Of a stretch of 64,000 nucleotides of DNA, positions 17,010-26,679 are shown piece after piece; the first letter of the stretch is position 1; each line of letters opens with the position of its first letter. Source of the DNA: Blastococcus saxobsidens (lineage in GTDB: Bacteria; Actinomycetota; Actinomycetes; Mycobacteriales; Geodermatophilaceae); assembly GCF_010682065.1 (NCBI RefSeq), contig NZ_JAAGWG010000004.1:62001-126000 (forward strand), read 5' to 3'. A program made the position numbers and the translations under genes. The notes below the pieces were generated by a model. The model did not search any database. It had not been told where the DNA came from and saw only the letters and a list, made by a program, of their open reading frames with translations.

Positions 17010-18656
17010 TCAGCGCGTCGCGACTCCGGCCCGCTCGACGATCCGGGCCACGCCCGCGCCGGCCGGGAGCGTGCCGAGGACCGCGCCGCCGTCGCCGCCC
17101 AGGCGAGAGGCGCAGAACGCCTCGGCGACCTCCGCCGGGGCGTGCCGCAGCAGCAGCGATCCCTGCAGGCACGTCGCCAGCTGCCCGGCGACGCGGCGGG
17201 CCCGGAACGGCAGGCCCTCCCGGTTCCCGAGCTCGGCGGACAGCCGCTCCACGGCGTCGTCGAACCGCCGGTCGGCACCGCGGGCGAGCTCCAGCTCGGC
17301 GGTGACGGCCGCCAGGGACTCCCCGGACCGCTCCAGGGCGCGGAGGACGTCGAGGGCGATGACGTTGCCCGAGCCCTCCCAGATCGAGTTCAGCGGCGCC
17401 TGCCGGTAGAGGCGGGGCAGCCCCGAGTCCTCCACGTACCCGTTGCCGCCCAGCACCTCCATGGCCTCGGCGACGACGCCCGGCGAGCGCTTGCACACCC
17501 AGTACTTGGCCGCGGCGCCCGCCAGCCGCAGGAACGCCGCCTCCCCCGCGTCGACCGCCGCGGCCAGCCGGATCGCCAGTGCCGTGGCGGCCTCGCTCTC
17601 CAGGGCGAGATCGGCCAGCACGTTCTGCATCAGCGGCTGGTCGACCAGCCGGGCCCCGAAGGCGCTCCGGTGCCGGGCGTGGTGGATCGCCTGGGTCAGC
17701 GCGGCGCGGATCGTCGCCGCCGAGCCCAGCACGCAGTCGATGCGGGTCATGTTGACCATCTCGATGATGGCCGGCACCCCCCTGCCCGGTTCGCCGACCA
17801 GCCAGCCGGTGGTGCCCTCGAACTCGACCTCGCTGGAGGCGTTGGACCGGTCACCGAGCTTGTCCTTGAGACGTTGCACGTGGAACACGTTGCGGTCGCC
17901 GTCGGGCAGGACCCGGGGGACGGCGAAGCAGGAGACCCCCTCGTCCAGCTGCGCGAGGACCAGGAACAGGTCGCTCATCGGCGCGCTCGTGAACCACTTG
18001 TGGCCGGTGAGCGCATAGCTGCCGTCGGCCCGCGCGACGGCGCGGGTGGCGTTTGCCCGAACGTCGGAGCCGCCCTGCTTCTCGGTCATGCCCATGCCGG
18101 CGACCAGCCCGGCCTTGCCGGTGGGCTCGGCGAGGCCGAACTGGTAGGCGCGTGCGGTGAGCCCGGCCTCGTACCGCGCCGCCAGCTCGGGAGCCCGGCG
18201 CAGGGCGGGGACGACGGCGTAGGTCATCGTCACCGGGCAGCCGTGACCCATCTCGACCTGGGTCCAGCCGAGATAGCCGACGGCCCGGCGCACGTGGGCG
18301 TGACGGCCCGGGGCGGTGGGGTGGGTGGCCTGCTGAGCGTCGGCCCACGGCGCCCCGGCCAGGCCGTTCTCCACGGCGGTGCGCATCAGGTCGTGCCAGT
18401 GCGGGTGGAACTCCACCTCGTCGATGCGGTGCCCGTAGCGGTCGTGGGTGCGCAGCCGCGGTGGGTTCTCGTTGGCCAGCCGCCCCCACTCCCGGGCCTC
18501 CTCGCTGCCGGCGATCCGGCCCAGCTCGCCGAGCGACTCGAGCGTCGCGGCGTCGGCGTGCCGCAGGCAGGCCTCGGCCAGTGCCGCGTCACCGCCGATG
18601 GGATCGTGCCCGACCAGCGGCGGGACCTGGTTGGTGACCTGGTGGGTGGCAGGCAT
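17010..18656 (-). CDS. AidB-family acyl-CoA dehydrogenase-like flavoprotein
   Basis: A 548-residue member of the acyl-CoA dehydrogenase superfamily, longer than classic members. NQVPPL near the start, the long N-terminal helical region, GMGMTEKQGGSDVRAN in the FAD-binding middle domain, LKDKLGDRSNASSEVEFEG, and IWEGSGNVIALDVLRA in the C-terminal domain are typical of AidB / isovaleryl-CoA-dehydrogenase-like proteins. E. coli AidB protects DNA against alkylation, but many actinobacterial homologues have no proven role. ATG 18656 starts the conserved NQVPPL segment. It appears to be monocistronic. Confidence 0.9.
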   Translation of the reverse strand: MPATHQVTNQVPPLVGHDPIGGDAALAEACLRHADAATLESLGELGRIAGSEEAREWGRLANENPPRLRTHDRYGHRIDEVEFHPHWHDLMRTAVENGLAGAPWADAQQATHPTAPGRHAHVRRAVGYLGWTQVEMGHGCPVTMTYAVVPALRRAPELAARYEAGLTARAYQFGLAEPTGKAGLVAGMGMTEKQGGSDVRANATRAVARADGSYALTGHKWFTSAPMSDLFLVLAQLDEGVSCFAVPRVLPDGDRNVFHVQRLKDKLGDRSNASSEVEFEGTTGWLVGEPGRGVPAIIEMVNMTRIDCVLGSAATIRAALTQAIHHARHRSAFGARLVDQPLMQNVLADLALESEAATALAIRLAAAVDAGEAAFLRLAGAAAKYWVCKRSPGVVAEAMEVLGGNGYVEDSGLPRLYRQAPLNSIWEGSGNVIALDVLRALERSGESLAAVTAELELARGADRRFDDAVERLSAELGNREGLPFRARRVAGQLATCLQGSLLLRHAPAEVAEAFCASRLGGDGGAVLGTLPAGAGVARIVERAGVATR

Positions 18657-18878
18657 GAGCGCACCGTACGTGCCGGTGGGCGTCCCGGAACGGACGGCGC
18701 CGGAGGGGGCCGTTCGGGCGCCCGCCTGGTCGGGACCTCTTCGGTACGCTGCGGTACCAGCCGATTTCGTAACCCTGCGCTATCCCCCGATCCGGTATCC
18801 ATCTGTGACACGCCGCATAAAAATTGCTCGTCGGCTGGCTACTGGTCAGCGGACGAACCGGTTCCTAACGTCCGCCTC

Positions 18879-20036
18879 ATGCCAGGGACCGCGGAGCTCG
18901 ACGACGGCCGGCGGCCGCTCGCGGCTCGCGGGCCGTGGCTCCGGCGAGTGGCTGCGGCGTGCCTCCTGGGCGCCGGCGTGTACGCCGGGATGGCCGTCGG
19001 CACCGACGACGCGGTCCGCGCCGAGGAGGCCCCGTCGGCCACGACCACCCCGGCGGCCGCGCCGGACAGCGACCCAGGGCCCGACGGGTCCACCGGCACC
19101 GCGGGGACGACGTCCTCGCACTCCGGCAGCGCGTCGTCCGCGGGCACGTCGTCCACCTCGTCGAGCGAGCGGTCGTCGACGACGTCGACCACCTCCTCGG
19201 CATCGGGCTCCGCGACGGTGTCGACCACGTCCACCTCGACGGCCACGACGCAGCCGCCGGATGCCACCGCGGCGGGCGGCGAGGGCACCGCCCCCATGAA
19301 CGGAACGCCCGATCCGGCCGGAGCGCCGGCCACGACGACGACCACGAGCACGACGACCACCACCAGCTCCACCACCACCAGCTCCACCACCACGAGCTCC
19401 ACCACCACCAGCTCCACCACCACGATGACGACGACCAGCACGTCGACGGCCACCACCACCCACGGCGGCACGGCGACGACCACGCCGGGCGACGCGACGG
19501 ACGCGACCACGGCCGACAAGGAGCCGTCGACCCCCACCTGCACCACCGACGTCGGCGCGCCGGAACCGGCGCCCACCTGCGGGTCGCTGCCGGCCGGCAC
19601 GGCCACGGCCGTCGGCCCCACCGCGTCGGCCCTCGACTGCGCCCCGGTCCCCGCGTTCGCCGTCTCCGCACCCGGCGACCGGGACACCGGCGTCGCACCG
19701 CCCGCCCGCCCGACGTCGCTCCGCGCGGCCTCGACCGTGACGGCGTCGACCGCGCCCCTCGAGCCGGTCGTGGCAGCGAGGCCGGCGGAGACGCCCCTCG
19801 TCCCGCCCGCGCCGCTCCCCGTCCCCCTCCCGTCGGCGACCGCGGTCAGCGGCCTGACGGCCTGCAGCGGCCAGACCGCCGGACCGGGCCAGCCGCGCAC
19901 CGGCACCTCGTCCGTGGCCGCCGTGCTGCGCTCGGGGTGGGACGTGCCCGGCGACGACAGCAGCAACGAGCGCACGGCGCCGGTGGCGGGATCGACCGCC
20001 ACCTCGGCGACCGACCCCGCCACCCGGCCGGACTGA
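18879..20036 (+). CDS. Secreted Thr/Ser-rich mucin-like protein
   Basis: A 385-residue low-complexity protein. After a short polar start, RGPWLRRVAAACLLGAGVYA (about 19-38) looks like a signal peptide or anchor, followed by a mature part dominated by Thr, Ser, Ala and Pro. Residues about 140-200 are TTTSS-type tandem repeats. There are several cysteines in the C-terminal half and no LPXTG-like motif. It is probably secreted or membrane-tethered and possibly O-mannosylated, as Thr/Ser-rich actinobacterial surface proteins often are (inference). The opposite strand is also open and gives a Val-rich frame, but it lacks a sensible start or signal. It lies upstream of the LAYTG-anchored protein and sortase on the same strand. 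The upstream gap contains an AT-rich CATAAAAATT patch. Family not recognised. Confidence 0.65.
   Translation: MPGTAELDDGRRPLAARGPWLRRVAAACLLGAGVYAGMAVGTDDAVRAEEAPSATTTPAAAPDSDPGPDGSTGTAGTTSSHSGSASSAGTSSTSSSERSSTTSTTSSASGSATVSTTSTSTATTQPPDATAAGGEGTAPMNGTPDPAGAPATTTTTSTTTTTSSTTTSSTTTSSTTTSSTTTMTTTSTSTATTTHGGTATTTPGDATDATTADKEPSTPTCTTDVGAPEPAPTCGSLPAGTATAVGPTASALDCAPVPAFAVSAPGDRDTGVAPPARPTSLRAASTVTASTAPLEPVVAARPAETPLVPPAPLPVPLPSATAVSGLTACSGQTAGPGQPRTGTSSVAAVLRSGWDVPGDDSSNERTAPVAGSTATSATDPATRPD
19330..19450 (+). repeat. ACC/AGC codon tandem repeat inside the Thr-rich gene
   Basis: Imperfect 15-nt units of the form AGCTCCACCACCACC encode TSSTTT runs. Such arrays are prone to slippage, so length may vary between strains. 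Confidence 0.7.
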
Positions 20037-20192
20037 CGCGCCGCCTACGCGGCCCGCGCTGTCCCCAGGTGTGCCACGGGGGGCACATCACCGACCAAGT
20101 GCAGCCGCCCCGCTCGTTCCACCCATTCCATTCACCCGCGCGCCCTGTCCTACCCGTTCGCGGCGCGCACACCCATGAAGGACACGCACACG

Positions 20193-21662
20193 ATGAGACG
20201 ATCCGTACGCAACGGCCTGGCCGTTGCAGGTATGGCCGGAGGAATCCTCTTCCTCGGCCAGGCGGTGGCCAGCGCCTCCGAAGGAGGTGACGCCGGCGTC
20301 AGCGGCAGCAGCAACGCCTCGAGCGGCGTCAGCGCCGAGCACAACGCCACCTCCGCGAACACCAACGAGTCCACGACCACGGGTGGAGCCGGCGGCAGCG
20401 GTCACGCTGACGGTGGCAACGCCGACACCGAGGTCGAGCAGGACAGCGCTGCCGTCAACGACGTGCAGAACGAGTCCCGCTCCGGCAACACGACCGCCAC
20501 CGGCGGCACGTCCTACGTCGTCGTGATCGCCGGCAACGGCAACACCGTCGATGCCGAGAGCGACGACAAGGGCCACGTCGGGGCCACGCAGACCGTCCAC
20601 AACGAGGTCGGGGTCGCCTCCCACGGCGGTTCCGCCGCCGTGAGCGGCAGCAACAACGCCTCGTCCGGCAACGGCGCGCACTACAACGCCGAGTCGGGGA
20701 ACAGCAACGAGTCCACCACCACCGGTGGATCGGGCGGCGGACACGGCGACGGCGGCGACGCCGACACCGACGTCGACCAGGACAGCAGGGCTCGTAACAG
20801 CGTGGACAACTACTCCCGTTCGGGCAACGTCCGCGCCGAGGGTGGCGACTCGCTCGTCGGCGTCCTCGCCGGGAACGGCAACGAGCTCGACGCCGAGAGC
20901 GACGACAAGGGCCACGTCGAGGCAACGCAGACCGTCCACAACGAGGTCGAGGTGGCCTCCCGCGGCGGCTCCGCCGGCGTCAGCGGCAGCAACAACGCCT
21001 CGTCCGGCAACGGCGCGCACTACGACGCCGAGTCCTACAACGACAACGACTCCGAGACCCGCGGCGGCTCGGGCGGGCAGCGTGGCGACGGGGGTGACGC
21101 CGACACCGACATCGACCAGGACAGCAGGGCGCGGAACGAGGCCGACAACGACGCCGAGACGGGCACGGTCGATGCCATCGGCGGCGATTCGATCATCAAG
21201 GTGGTCGTGGGCAACAACAACACGCTCACCTGCACCTCCGAATCGGGCCCCGTCGACTGCGAGCAGCACATCACCAACATCGTCAACATCATCTCGATCG
21301 CCGGTGGTGCCGACGTGGTCTGCTCGAACAACGCCTCGGCCGGTGGCCAGGGCTGGGCCTGCTACCCGAAGCCCAGCGACAAGCCTGCCGAGCAGCCCGC
21401 CCAGCAGCCCGCCCAGCAGCCGGTGGACAAGCCGGTCGCGAAGCCCGTGCACTACGCGGCTCCCGCTCCGGTGCACGCCGTGAAGGCGGCTCCGGCCGCC
21501 TACAGGGCGCCGGTGCAGCAGGCCGCGATGTCGCAGCCCACCGGGCAGCTCGCCTACACCGGCTCCGACGTCTCCGCTCCGCTCGCCCTGGGCCTGCTGG
21601 CCCTCGGTCTGGGTGCCGCGCTGACGCTGGCCGGTCGCCGTCGCTCCACCGCGACGGTCTGA
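20193..21662 (+). CDS. Cell-wall-anchored protein with three 113-residue repeats and LAYTG sorting signal
   Basis: A 489-residue surface protein. The signal peptide MRRSVRNGLAVAGMAGGILF ends near VASA. Three tandem units of 113-114 residues follow (about 35-375), rich in Gly, Asn, Asp and Ser, each with VSGSNNASSGNGAHY-, DADTDVDQDSRARN- and GNGNxxDAESDDKGHV-like blocks; the third diverges and carries cysteines. Then comes a Pro/Gln/Ala stalk (PAEQPAQQPAQQP), the sorting signal LAYTG, a hydrophobic helix and an RRR tail. LAxTG is the motif of class E sortases, and such a sortase is the next gene. ATG 20193 has AAGGA 10 nt upstream; ATG 20175 is in frame but without an RBS. Repeat function unknown; possibly a beta-solenoid adhesive or matrix protein. 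Confidence 0.85.
   Translation: MRRSVRNGLAVAGMAGGILFLGQAVASASEGGDAGVSGSSNASSGVSAEHNATSANTNESTTTGGAGGSGHADGGNADTEVEQDSAAVNDVQNESRSGNTTATGGTSYVVVIAGNGNTVDAESDDKGHVGATQTVHNEVGVASHGGSAAVSGSNNASSGNGAHYNAESGNSNESTTTGGSGGGHGDGGDADTDVDQDSRARNSVDNYSRSGNVRAEGGDSLVGVLAGNGNELDAESDDKGHVEATQTVHNEVEVASRGGSAGVSGSNNASSGNGAHYDAESYNDNDSETRGGSGGQRGDGGDADTDIDQDSRARNEADNDAETGTVDAIGGDSIIKVVVGNNNTLTCTSESGPVDCEQHITNIVNIISIAGGADVVCSNNASAGGQGWACYPKPSDKPAEQPAQQPAQQPVDKPVAKPVHYAAPAPVHAVKAAPAAYRAPVQQAAMSQPTGQLAYTGSDVSAPLALGLLALGLGAALTLAGRRRSTATV
20301..21300 (+). repeat. Three tandem coding repeats, period 339-342 nt
   Basis: The sequence AGCGGCAGCA recurs at 20301, 20643 and 20982, giving spacings of 342 and 339 nt. Copies 2 and 3 are the closest at DNA level, which suggests recent duplication. 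The third copy diverges in its second half. Confidence 0.85.
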
Positions 21663-21666
21663 TCCA

Positions 21667-21704
21667 CCGGCCCGCCGCCCCGAGCACCCCGGGCGGCGGG
21701 CCGG
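21667..21704 (+). terminator. Strong hairpin after the anchored-protein gene
   Basis: A perfect 14-bp stem (CCGGCCCGCCGCCC with its complement) and a 10-nt loop, starting 5 nt after the stop codon. There is no U-tract, as is usual in high-GC actinobacteria. It probably attenuates transcription before the sortase gene. Confidence 0.65.
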
Positions 21705-21715
21705 GCTCCACCTCC

Positions 21716-21752
21716 GACGCCGTCTGCCGGGCGACCCCCGGCAGGCGGCGTC
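21716..21752 (+). terminator. Second strong hairpin before the sortase gene
   Basis: A 16-bp stem with one G-T pair (21716-21731 with 21737-21752) and a 5-nt loop. Together with the previous hairpin it forms a double structure between substrate and sortase genes, either a tandem terminator or an mRNA processing or stability element. Confidence 0.55.
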
Positions 21753-21788
21753 GCCACCCTCCGGCACGACGAGACGGGTTCGGCGGCG

Positions 21789-22634
21789 ATGAGCGCACTC
21801 GACCAGGACGTCCGGCCGGGGCGGACCCGCGCCGTCGGCCGCCCCCCGCGCGGCCGCGACGTGGGCCGCACGCTGGTCCGCGGCACCGGCCAGACCCTGC
21901 TCACCGTCGGCCTGGTTGCGCTGCTGTTCGTCGGCTACGAGCTGTGGGTGACCGACCTCCTCGCCGCCCGGGAGCAGGACCGGCTGACCGAGCAGATCCG
22001 GGACGACTGGGCCGAGGACCCCACGGTCGGCGGCCCCGGCCCGGTGGCCGCGGCGCCTCCCCCCGGCGACGCCCCGGCGCCGGCACCACCGGAGGTCCTC
22101 GACGTGGCCGTCGGCGAACCCTTCGCCGTCCTGCACATCCCGCGCCTGGGCGCGGACTACGAGCGGGTCGTGGTCGAGGGGACGGCCCAGACCCAGCTGG
22201 CCCAGGGCCCCGGCCACTACCTGAGGACGGCGATGCCCGGGGAGCAGGGCAACCTCGCCCTCGCCGGCCACCGCGTCGGCCGGGGCTCGCCGTTCCTCGA
22301 CCTCGACCGGCTGCGCCCCGGGGACCCGATCGTCGTGGAGACCGCCGGGACCTGGTTCGTCTACCGGGTCCTCGGCGCACCCGGCGACCAGGACTTCGCC
22401 GGCGACCCCAGCGGCATCCCCGGCCGCCGGATCGTGCGCCCCACCGACGTCACCGTGCTGTCGCCCACGCCGGGCGGCCCGGCGGGTGGGCCGGCCACCG
22501 GCGCGTTCCTGACGTTGACCACCTGCCACCCGAAGTACTCCGCCGAGCAGCGACTCGTCATCCACGCCCGACTGGACGGGGAGCCGGTGAGCAGGGCGAC
22601 CGCGCCCGACGGGCCCCCGGCCCTGCTCGGCTGA
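21789..22634 (+). CDS. srtE: Class E sortase
   Basis: A 281-residue transpeptidase anchored by one N-terminal helix (TLLTVGLVALLFVGYELW, about 37-54). A proline/alanine linker leads to the catalytic domain (about 105-265). Catalytic His is in LAGHRVG, Cys in TLTTCHPKYSAEQRLV, and Arg in the same segment; TLTTCHP is characteristic of class E. It should cleave LAxTG signals between Thr and Gly and attach proteins to peptidoglycan outside the membrane. The preceding gene encodes an LAYTG protein, the obvious substrate. The Shine-Dalgarno before ATG 21789 is weak. Confidence 0.93.
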   Translation: MSALDQDVRPGRTRAVGRPPRGRDVGRTLVRGTGQTLLTVGLVALLFVGYELWVTDLLAAREQDRLTEQIRDDWAEDPTVGGPGPVAAAPPPGDAPAPAPPEVLDVAVGEPFAVLHIPRLGADYERVVVEGTAQTQLAQGPGHYLRTAMPGEQGNLALAGHRVGRGSPFLDLDRLRPGDPIVVETAGTWFVYRVLGAPGDQDFAGDPSGIPGRRIVRPTDVTVLSPTPGGPAGGPATGAFLTLTTCHPKYSAEQRLVIHARLDGEPVSRATAPDGPPALLG

Positions 22635-22643
22635 GGCCCCCCG

Positions 22644-23027
22644 CTAGCGCACCAGCCGGTGCAGCGCCCACCGCGCCAGCGGCGCGTAGGGGAGCACGAG
22701 CGGCGCCGGGCCGGTGGTGCGCAGGCCGGTCGTCGTGCCGCCGTCCGGGCCGTCGGCGACCCAGTGGTGCAGCCGCATCCGGAGCGGGCCGACGCCGACG
22801 GTCCACGACCACGAGCGGGCAGCGGGGTCGACCGCCTCGATGGTGAACGGCAGCGGCACGCCCAGGCCGCGCACCCGGCCGCGGGCACCGGCGGTCAGCT
22901 CGCGCCGCGAGCACTCGACGCCGGTGATCTGCGGCGCCCACTCCGACCAGCGGTCGAGCAGGCGGTAGCGCTCCCACACCTCCGCCGGCGGCCGCGGCCC
23001 GGTCGCGTGCAGCGTCGTCGTGGTCAT
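22644..23027 (-). CDS. SRPBCC-fold protein, coupled to cinA
   Basis: A 127-residue START/Bet v1-like protein. The start MTTTTLHATGPRPPAEVWERY, then LLDRWSEWAPQITGVE and a C-terminal amphipathic helix, are typical of polyketide-cyclase or SRPBCC lipid-binding folds with a hydrophobic cavity. ATG 23027 overlaps the cinA stop by 4 nt (ATGA). Ligand unknown. A second, unrelated SRPBCC gene at 30.86 kb is likewise overlapped with its upstream gene. Confidence 0.82.
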   Translation of the reverse strand: MTTTTLHATGPRPPAEVWERYRLLDRWSEWAPQITGVECSRRELTAGARGRVRGLGVPLPFTIEAVDPAARSWSWTVGVGPLRMRLHHWVADGPDGGTTTGLRTTGPAPLVLPYAPLARWALHRLVR

Positions 23028-24304
23028 GCCGGCGGTCCGCCGAGCAGCAGCTCGCGCAGCAGGTGCAGGGCCATCGTGACGGTTCGTTCCCGCACCGCCG
23101 ACCGGCTCCCCGGAAGGGCGAGTGCCCGCTCCGCGACCGCGCCCTCGGGCCCCACGACGCACAGGTGCACCGTGCCCACGGGCTTGGCCTCGGTGCCGCC
23201 GCCCGGTCCGGCGACGCCGGTGATGCCCACACCCAGATCGGCGCCGAAGCGGGCGCGCGCACCGTCCGCCAGCGCCCTCGCGACCTCGGGGCTCACGGCG
23301 CCGTGCTCGGCGAGGACGCCCGGATCCACGCCGAGCAGCTGCTGCTTGGCCGTGTTCGCGTAGGCGGTGACTCCACCCAGCACGTACGCGGAGGACCCGG
23401 GGCGCTCGGTGAGCCGGGCCGCCAGGAGACCGCCCGTGCAGGACTCACCGGTGGCGATCGTCAGGCCGCCGTCGGCCAGGGCCGTGGTGACCAGCTCGTC
23501 GAGCGTCGGCCCGGTGGAGAACAGCGTCGTGGCGTACTCCTGCCGGAGCAGGCCGGCGAACCGGTCGTAGGCCGGCTGGGCCTGCGCGGCGAAGCGGGTC
23601 ACGATCTCCAGCTCGCCCTCGCGCAGGCAGGTGGTGACCTCCAGCCCGGCCTGCTCCGGTTCCATCCCGCGGAGGGTGGCGGCCAGCTGGGCCTCGAGCG
23701 TGCCCCAGAGGCGCAGGGTCTCCTGCCGGAGCTCCCCGGCCCCGGCGAGCAGGTCCCGAACGGCCGGAGCCGCCACGGCCGCCGGCCACATCCCGCGCAG
23801 CTCCCCCGGCGGCCCGGGCAGCACGACCACCGGGGGCCCGCCGCGCCCGTCCGCCGGGGGGACGACGAGACCGGGGGCGGTGCCGATCGGCTCCAGCACC
23901 GTGGCACCCGCCGGGACGATGGCCTGCTTGCGCACCCCGGCCGCCGTCGCCGCCGGGTCGGCCGCCCAGCCCCGCCGGGCCATCAGCCGCTCCACCACGG
24001 CGGCCACCCGCTGCTCGAGCGCCGGGTCGACGGCCGACGGCCGGTCCTGGAACTCGGCCACCACCTGGGCGGTGAGGTCGTCGGCGGTGGGTCCGAGCCC
24101 TCCGGTGGTGATCAGCAGGTCGGTGCCGAGCCCGGCCAGGAAGGCCAGGGCGGCCCGGAGGTCGCCCGGCCGGTCGCCCACCAGCACGACGTGCCCGACG
24201 TCGACGCCGAGGCGCCGCAGCTGCTCGGCCAGCCATGGGCCGTTGCGGTCGGGTACCCGCCCGGTGAGCACCTCGGTACCGGTGACGACGATGCCGGCGC
24301 GCAT
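23024..24304 (-). CDS. cinA: CinA: competence/damage-inducible protein, NMN amidase family
   Basis: A 426-residue two-domain protein. The N-terminal MoCF/COG1058 domain (RAGIVVTGTEVLTGRVPDRN, TTGGLGPTADDLT) has ADP-ribose pyrophosphatase activity in characterised homologues. The C-terminal CinA domain (TIATGESCTGGLLAARLTE, GVGITGVAGPGGGTEAKPVGT) deamidates nicotinamide mononucleotide in NAD recycling. ATG 24304 is preferred over GTG 24310, two codons upstream, because homologues begin near RAGIVVTGTE. No recA or pgsA is nearby, unlike the cinA locus in some bacteria. Translation is coupled to the SRPBCC gene. Confidence 0.92.
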   Translation of the reverse strand: MRAGIVVTGTEVLTGRVPDRNGPWLAEQLRRLGVDVGHVVLVGDRPGDLRAALAFLAGLGTDLLITTGGLGPTADDLTAQVVAEFQDRPSAVDPALEQRVAAVVERLMARRGWAADPAATAAGVRKQAIVPAGATVLEPIGTAPGLVVPPADGRGGPPVVVLPGPPGELRGMWPAAVAAPAVRDLLAGAGELRQETLRLWGTLEAQLAATLRGMEPEQAGLEVTTCLREGELEIVTRFAAQAQPAYDRFAGLLRQEYATTLFSTGPTLDELVTTALADGGLTIATGESCTGGLLAARLTERPGSSAYVLGGVTAYANTAKQQLLGVDPGVLAEHGAVSPEVARALADGARARFGADLGVGITGVAGPGGGTEAKPVGTVHLCVVGPEGAVAERALALPGSRSAVRERTVTMALHLLRELLLGGPPA

Positions 24305-24313
24305 GACCACGGC

Positions 24314-24356
24314 CCGACCCTAGGTCGGCCGACGGCGCCCGGCAGTACCGGGCGCC
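24314..24356. promoter_or_regulatory. Two inverted repeats in the cinA divergent region
   Basis: CCGACC-CTA-GGTCGG (24314-24328) lies about 10 nt upstream of the cinA start. GGCGCCCGG-CAGTA-CCGGGCGCC (24334-24356) follows. Either could be an operator for cinA or an RNA hairpin in its leader. No regulator can be assigned. Confidence 0.4.
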
Positions 24357-24467
24357 AGGATCGTCGTCGTCCGACCGGGGCGCCCCGCTGCCCGTGGCCC
24401 CGGCCGCCGATAGCGTCAGGACCGCACAGCACCGACCGGCGACCCGCCGGACCCGCGAGGAGGCACC

Positions 24468-25178
24468 GTGAGCACGCCGTCCGACCCGCAGTCCCCCGAC
24501 ACCCCCGCGGGCGCCGCTGCCCCGTCGTCGACGCAGGAGATCCCCGTGGTGACGCCGGCCGCCACCGGCGCGACGTCGGTCCAGCAGCTGCCGCCGCCGT
24601 CGTCCCCGGCCCCGTCCCCGGCCCCGGCCGCGATGCCCGCATCCCCACCCACGCCACCCGCCCCGGCCCCTGAGGTCCCCTCGCACCACGAGACCGGCCC
24701 GGTCGGGTTCGTGCCGGGTCTGCCCGGGGCCGGCACGCCGCCGCCCCCGCCGCCGGGGGCGTCCTGGCCGCAGACCCTCGAGGAGCCGACGGAGACCCCG
24801 GCTGCCGAGCGGCCACCGCGGGACAAGGCGGCGCTGATGGCCGGCGGTCTGGTGCTGCTGTCCCTCGTCCTGCTGCAGCTGGGGCTGTCGCTGGAGTTCG
24901 GCACCGTGTCGGCGTGGTCGGCCATCCCGCTGTGGTCGGCCTTCGCCACCGTGTGCGTCCTCCTGGGCCTCGCGGCGGTCGCGGAGCTCATCCCGGGGGG
25001 TCGCCGGCTGGGCGGGTCCGGCTGGTCGATCGCCGCCGGCGGCCTGGTCGGGCTGGCCGTCTTCTGGGTGCTGGTCGTGCTGCCCGGCGCCGACAGCGAC
25101 CGCGGTTTCCTGCTCACCGCCGCCGTGGGCGCCCTCGGCGCCGCCCTGTGGCTCCGGGCGGGCCGCCGCAGCGCCTGA
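24468..25178 (+). CDS. Proline-rich N-terminus, four-helix membrane protein of unknown function
   Basis: A 236-residue protein. Residues 1-115 are Pro/Ala/Ser-rich and probably disordered (QQLPPPSSPAPSPAPAAMP). Residues about 120-232 form four hydrophobic helices with short loops, ending in a basic RAGRRSA tail. GTG 24468 has GAGGAGG 5 nt upstream. It converges with the kinase pair. No family recognised; the layout resembles many small actinobacterial membrane proteins with extended cytosolic tails. Confidence 0.8.
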   Translation: MSTPSDPQSPDTPAGAAAPSSTQEIPVVTPAATGATSVQQLPPPSSPAPSPAPAAMPASPPTPPAPAPEVPSHHETGPVGFVPGLPGAGTPPPPPPGASWPQTLEEPTETPAAERPPRDKAALMAGGLVLLSLVLLQLGLSLEFGTVSAWSAIPLWSAFATVCVLLGLAAVAELIPGGRRLGGSGWSIAAGGLVGLAVFWVLVVLPGADSDRGFLLTAAVGALGAALWLRAGRRSA

Positions 25179-25206
25179 CACACCGCGACCGGGAGCGCGT
25201 GGGGGA

Positions 25207-26675
<1,469 letters not shown>

Positions 26676-26679
<4 letters not shown>

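Noticed and set aside
17873-17886. Third parS-like site GTTGCACGTGGAAC
   Set aside because: One mismatch that breaks symmetry, and it lies inside a coding region; not counted as a site.
19330-19450. Regular repeats resembling a CRISPR array
   Set aside because: They are in-frame Thr/Ser codon repeats of 15 nt without unique spacers.
18839-20023. Long minus-strand open frame rich in Val, opposite the Thr-rich gene
   Set aside because: It is the antisense of Thr/Ser codons; it has no signal peptide or sensible start, while the plus strand has both and lies in line with the anchored-protein and sortase genes.
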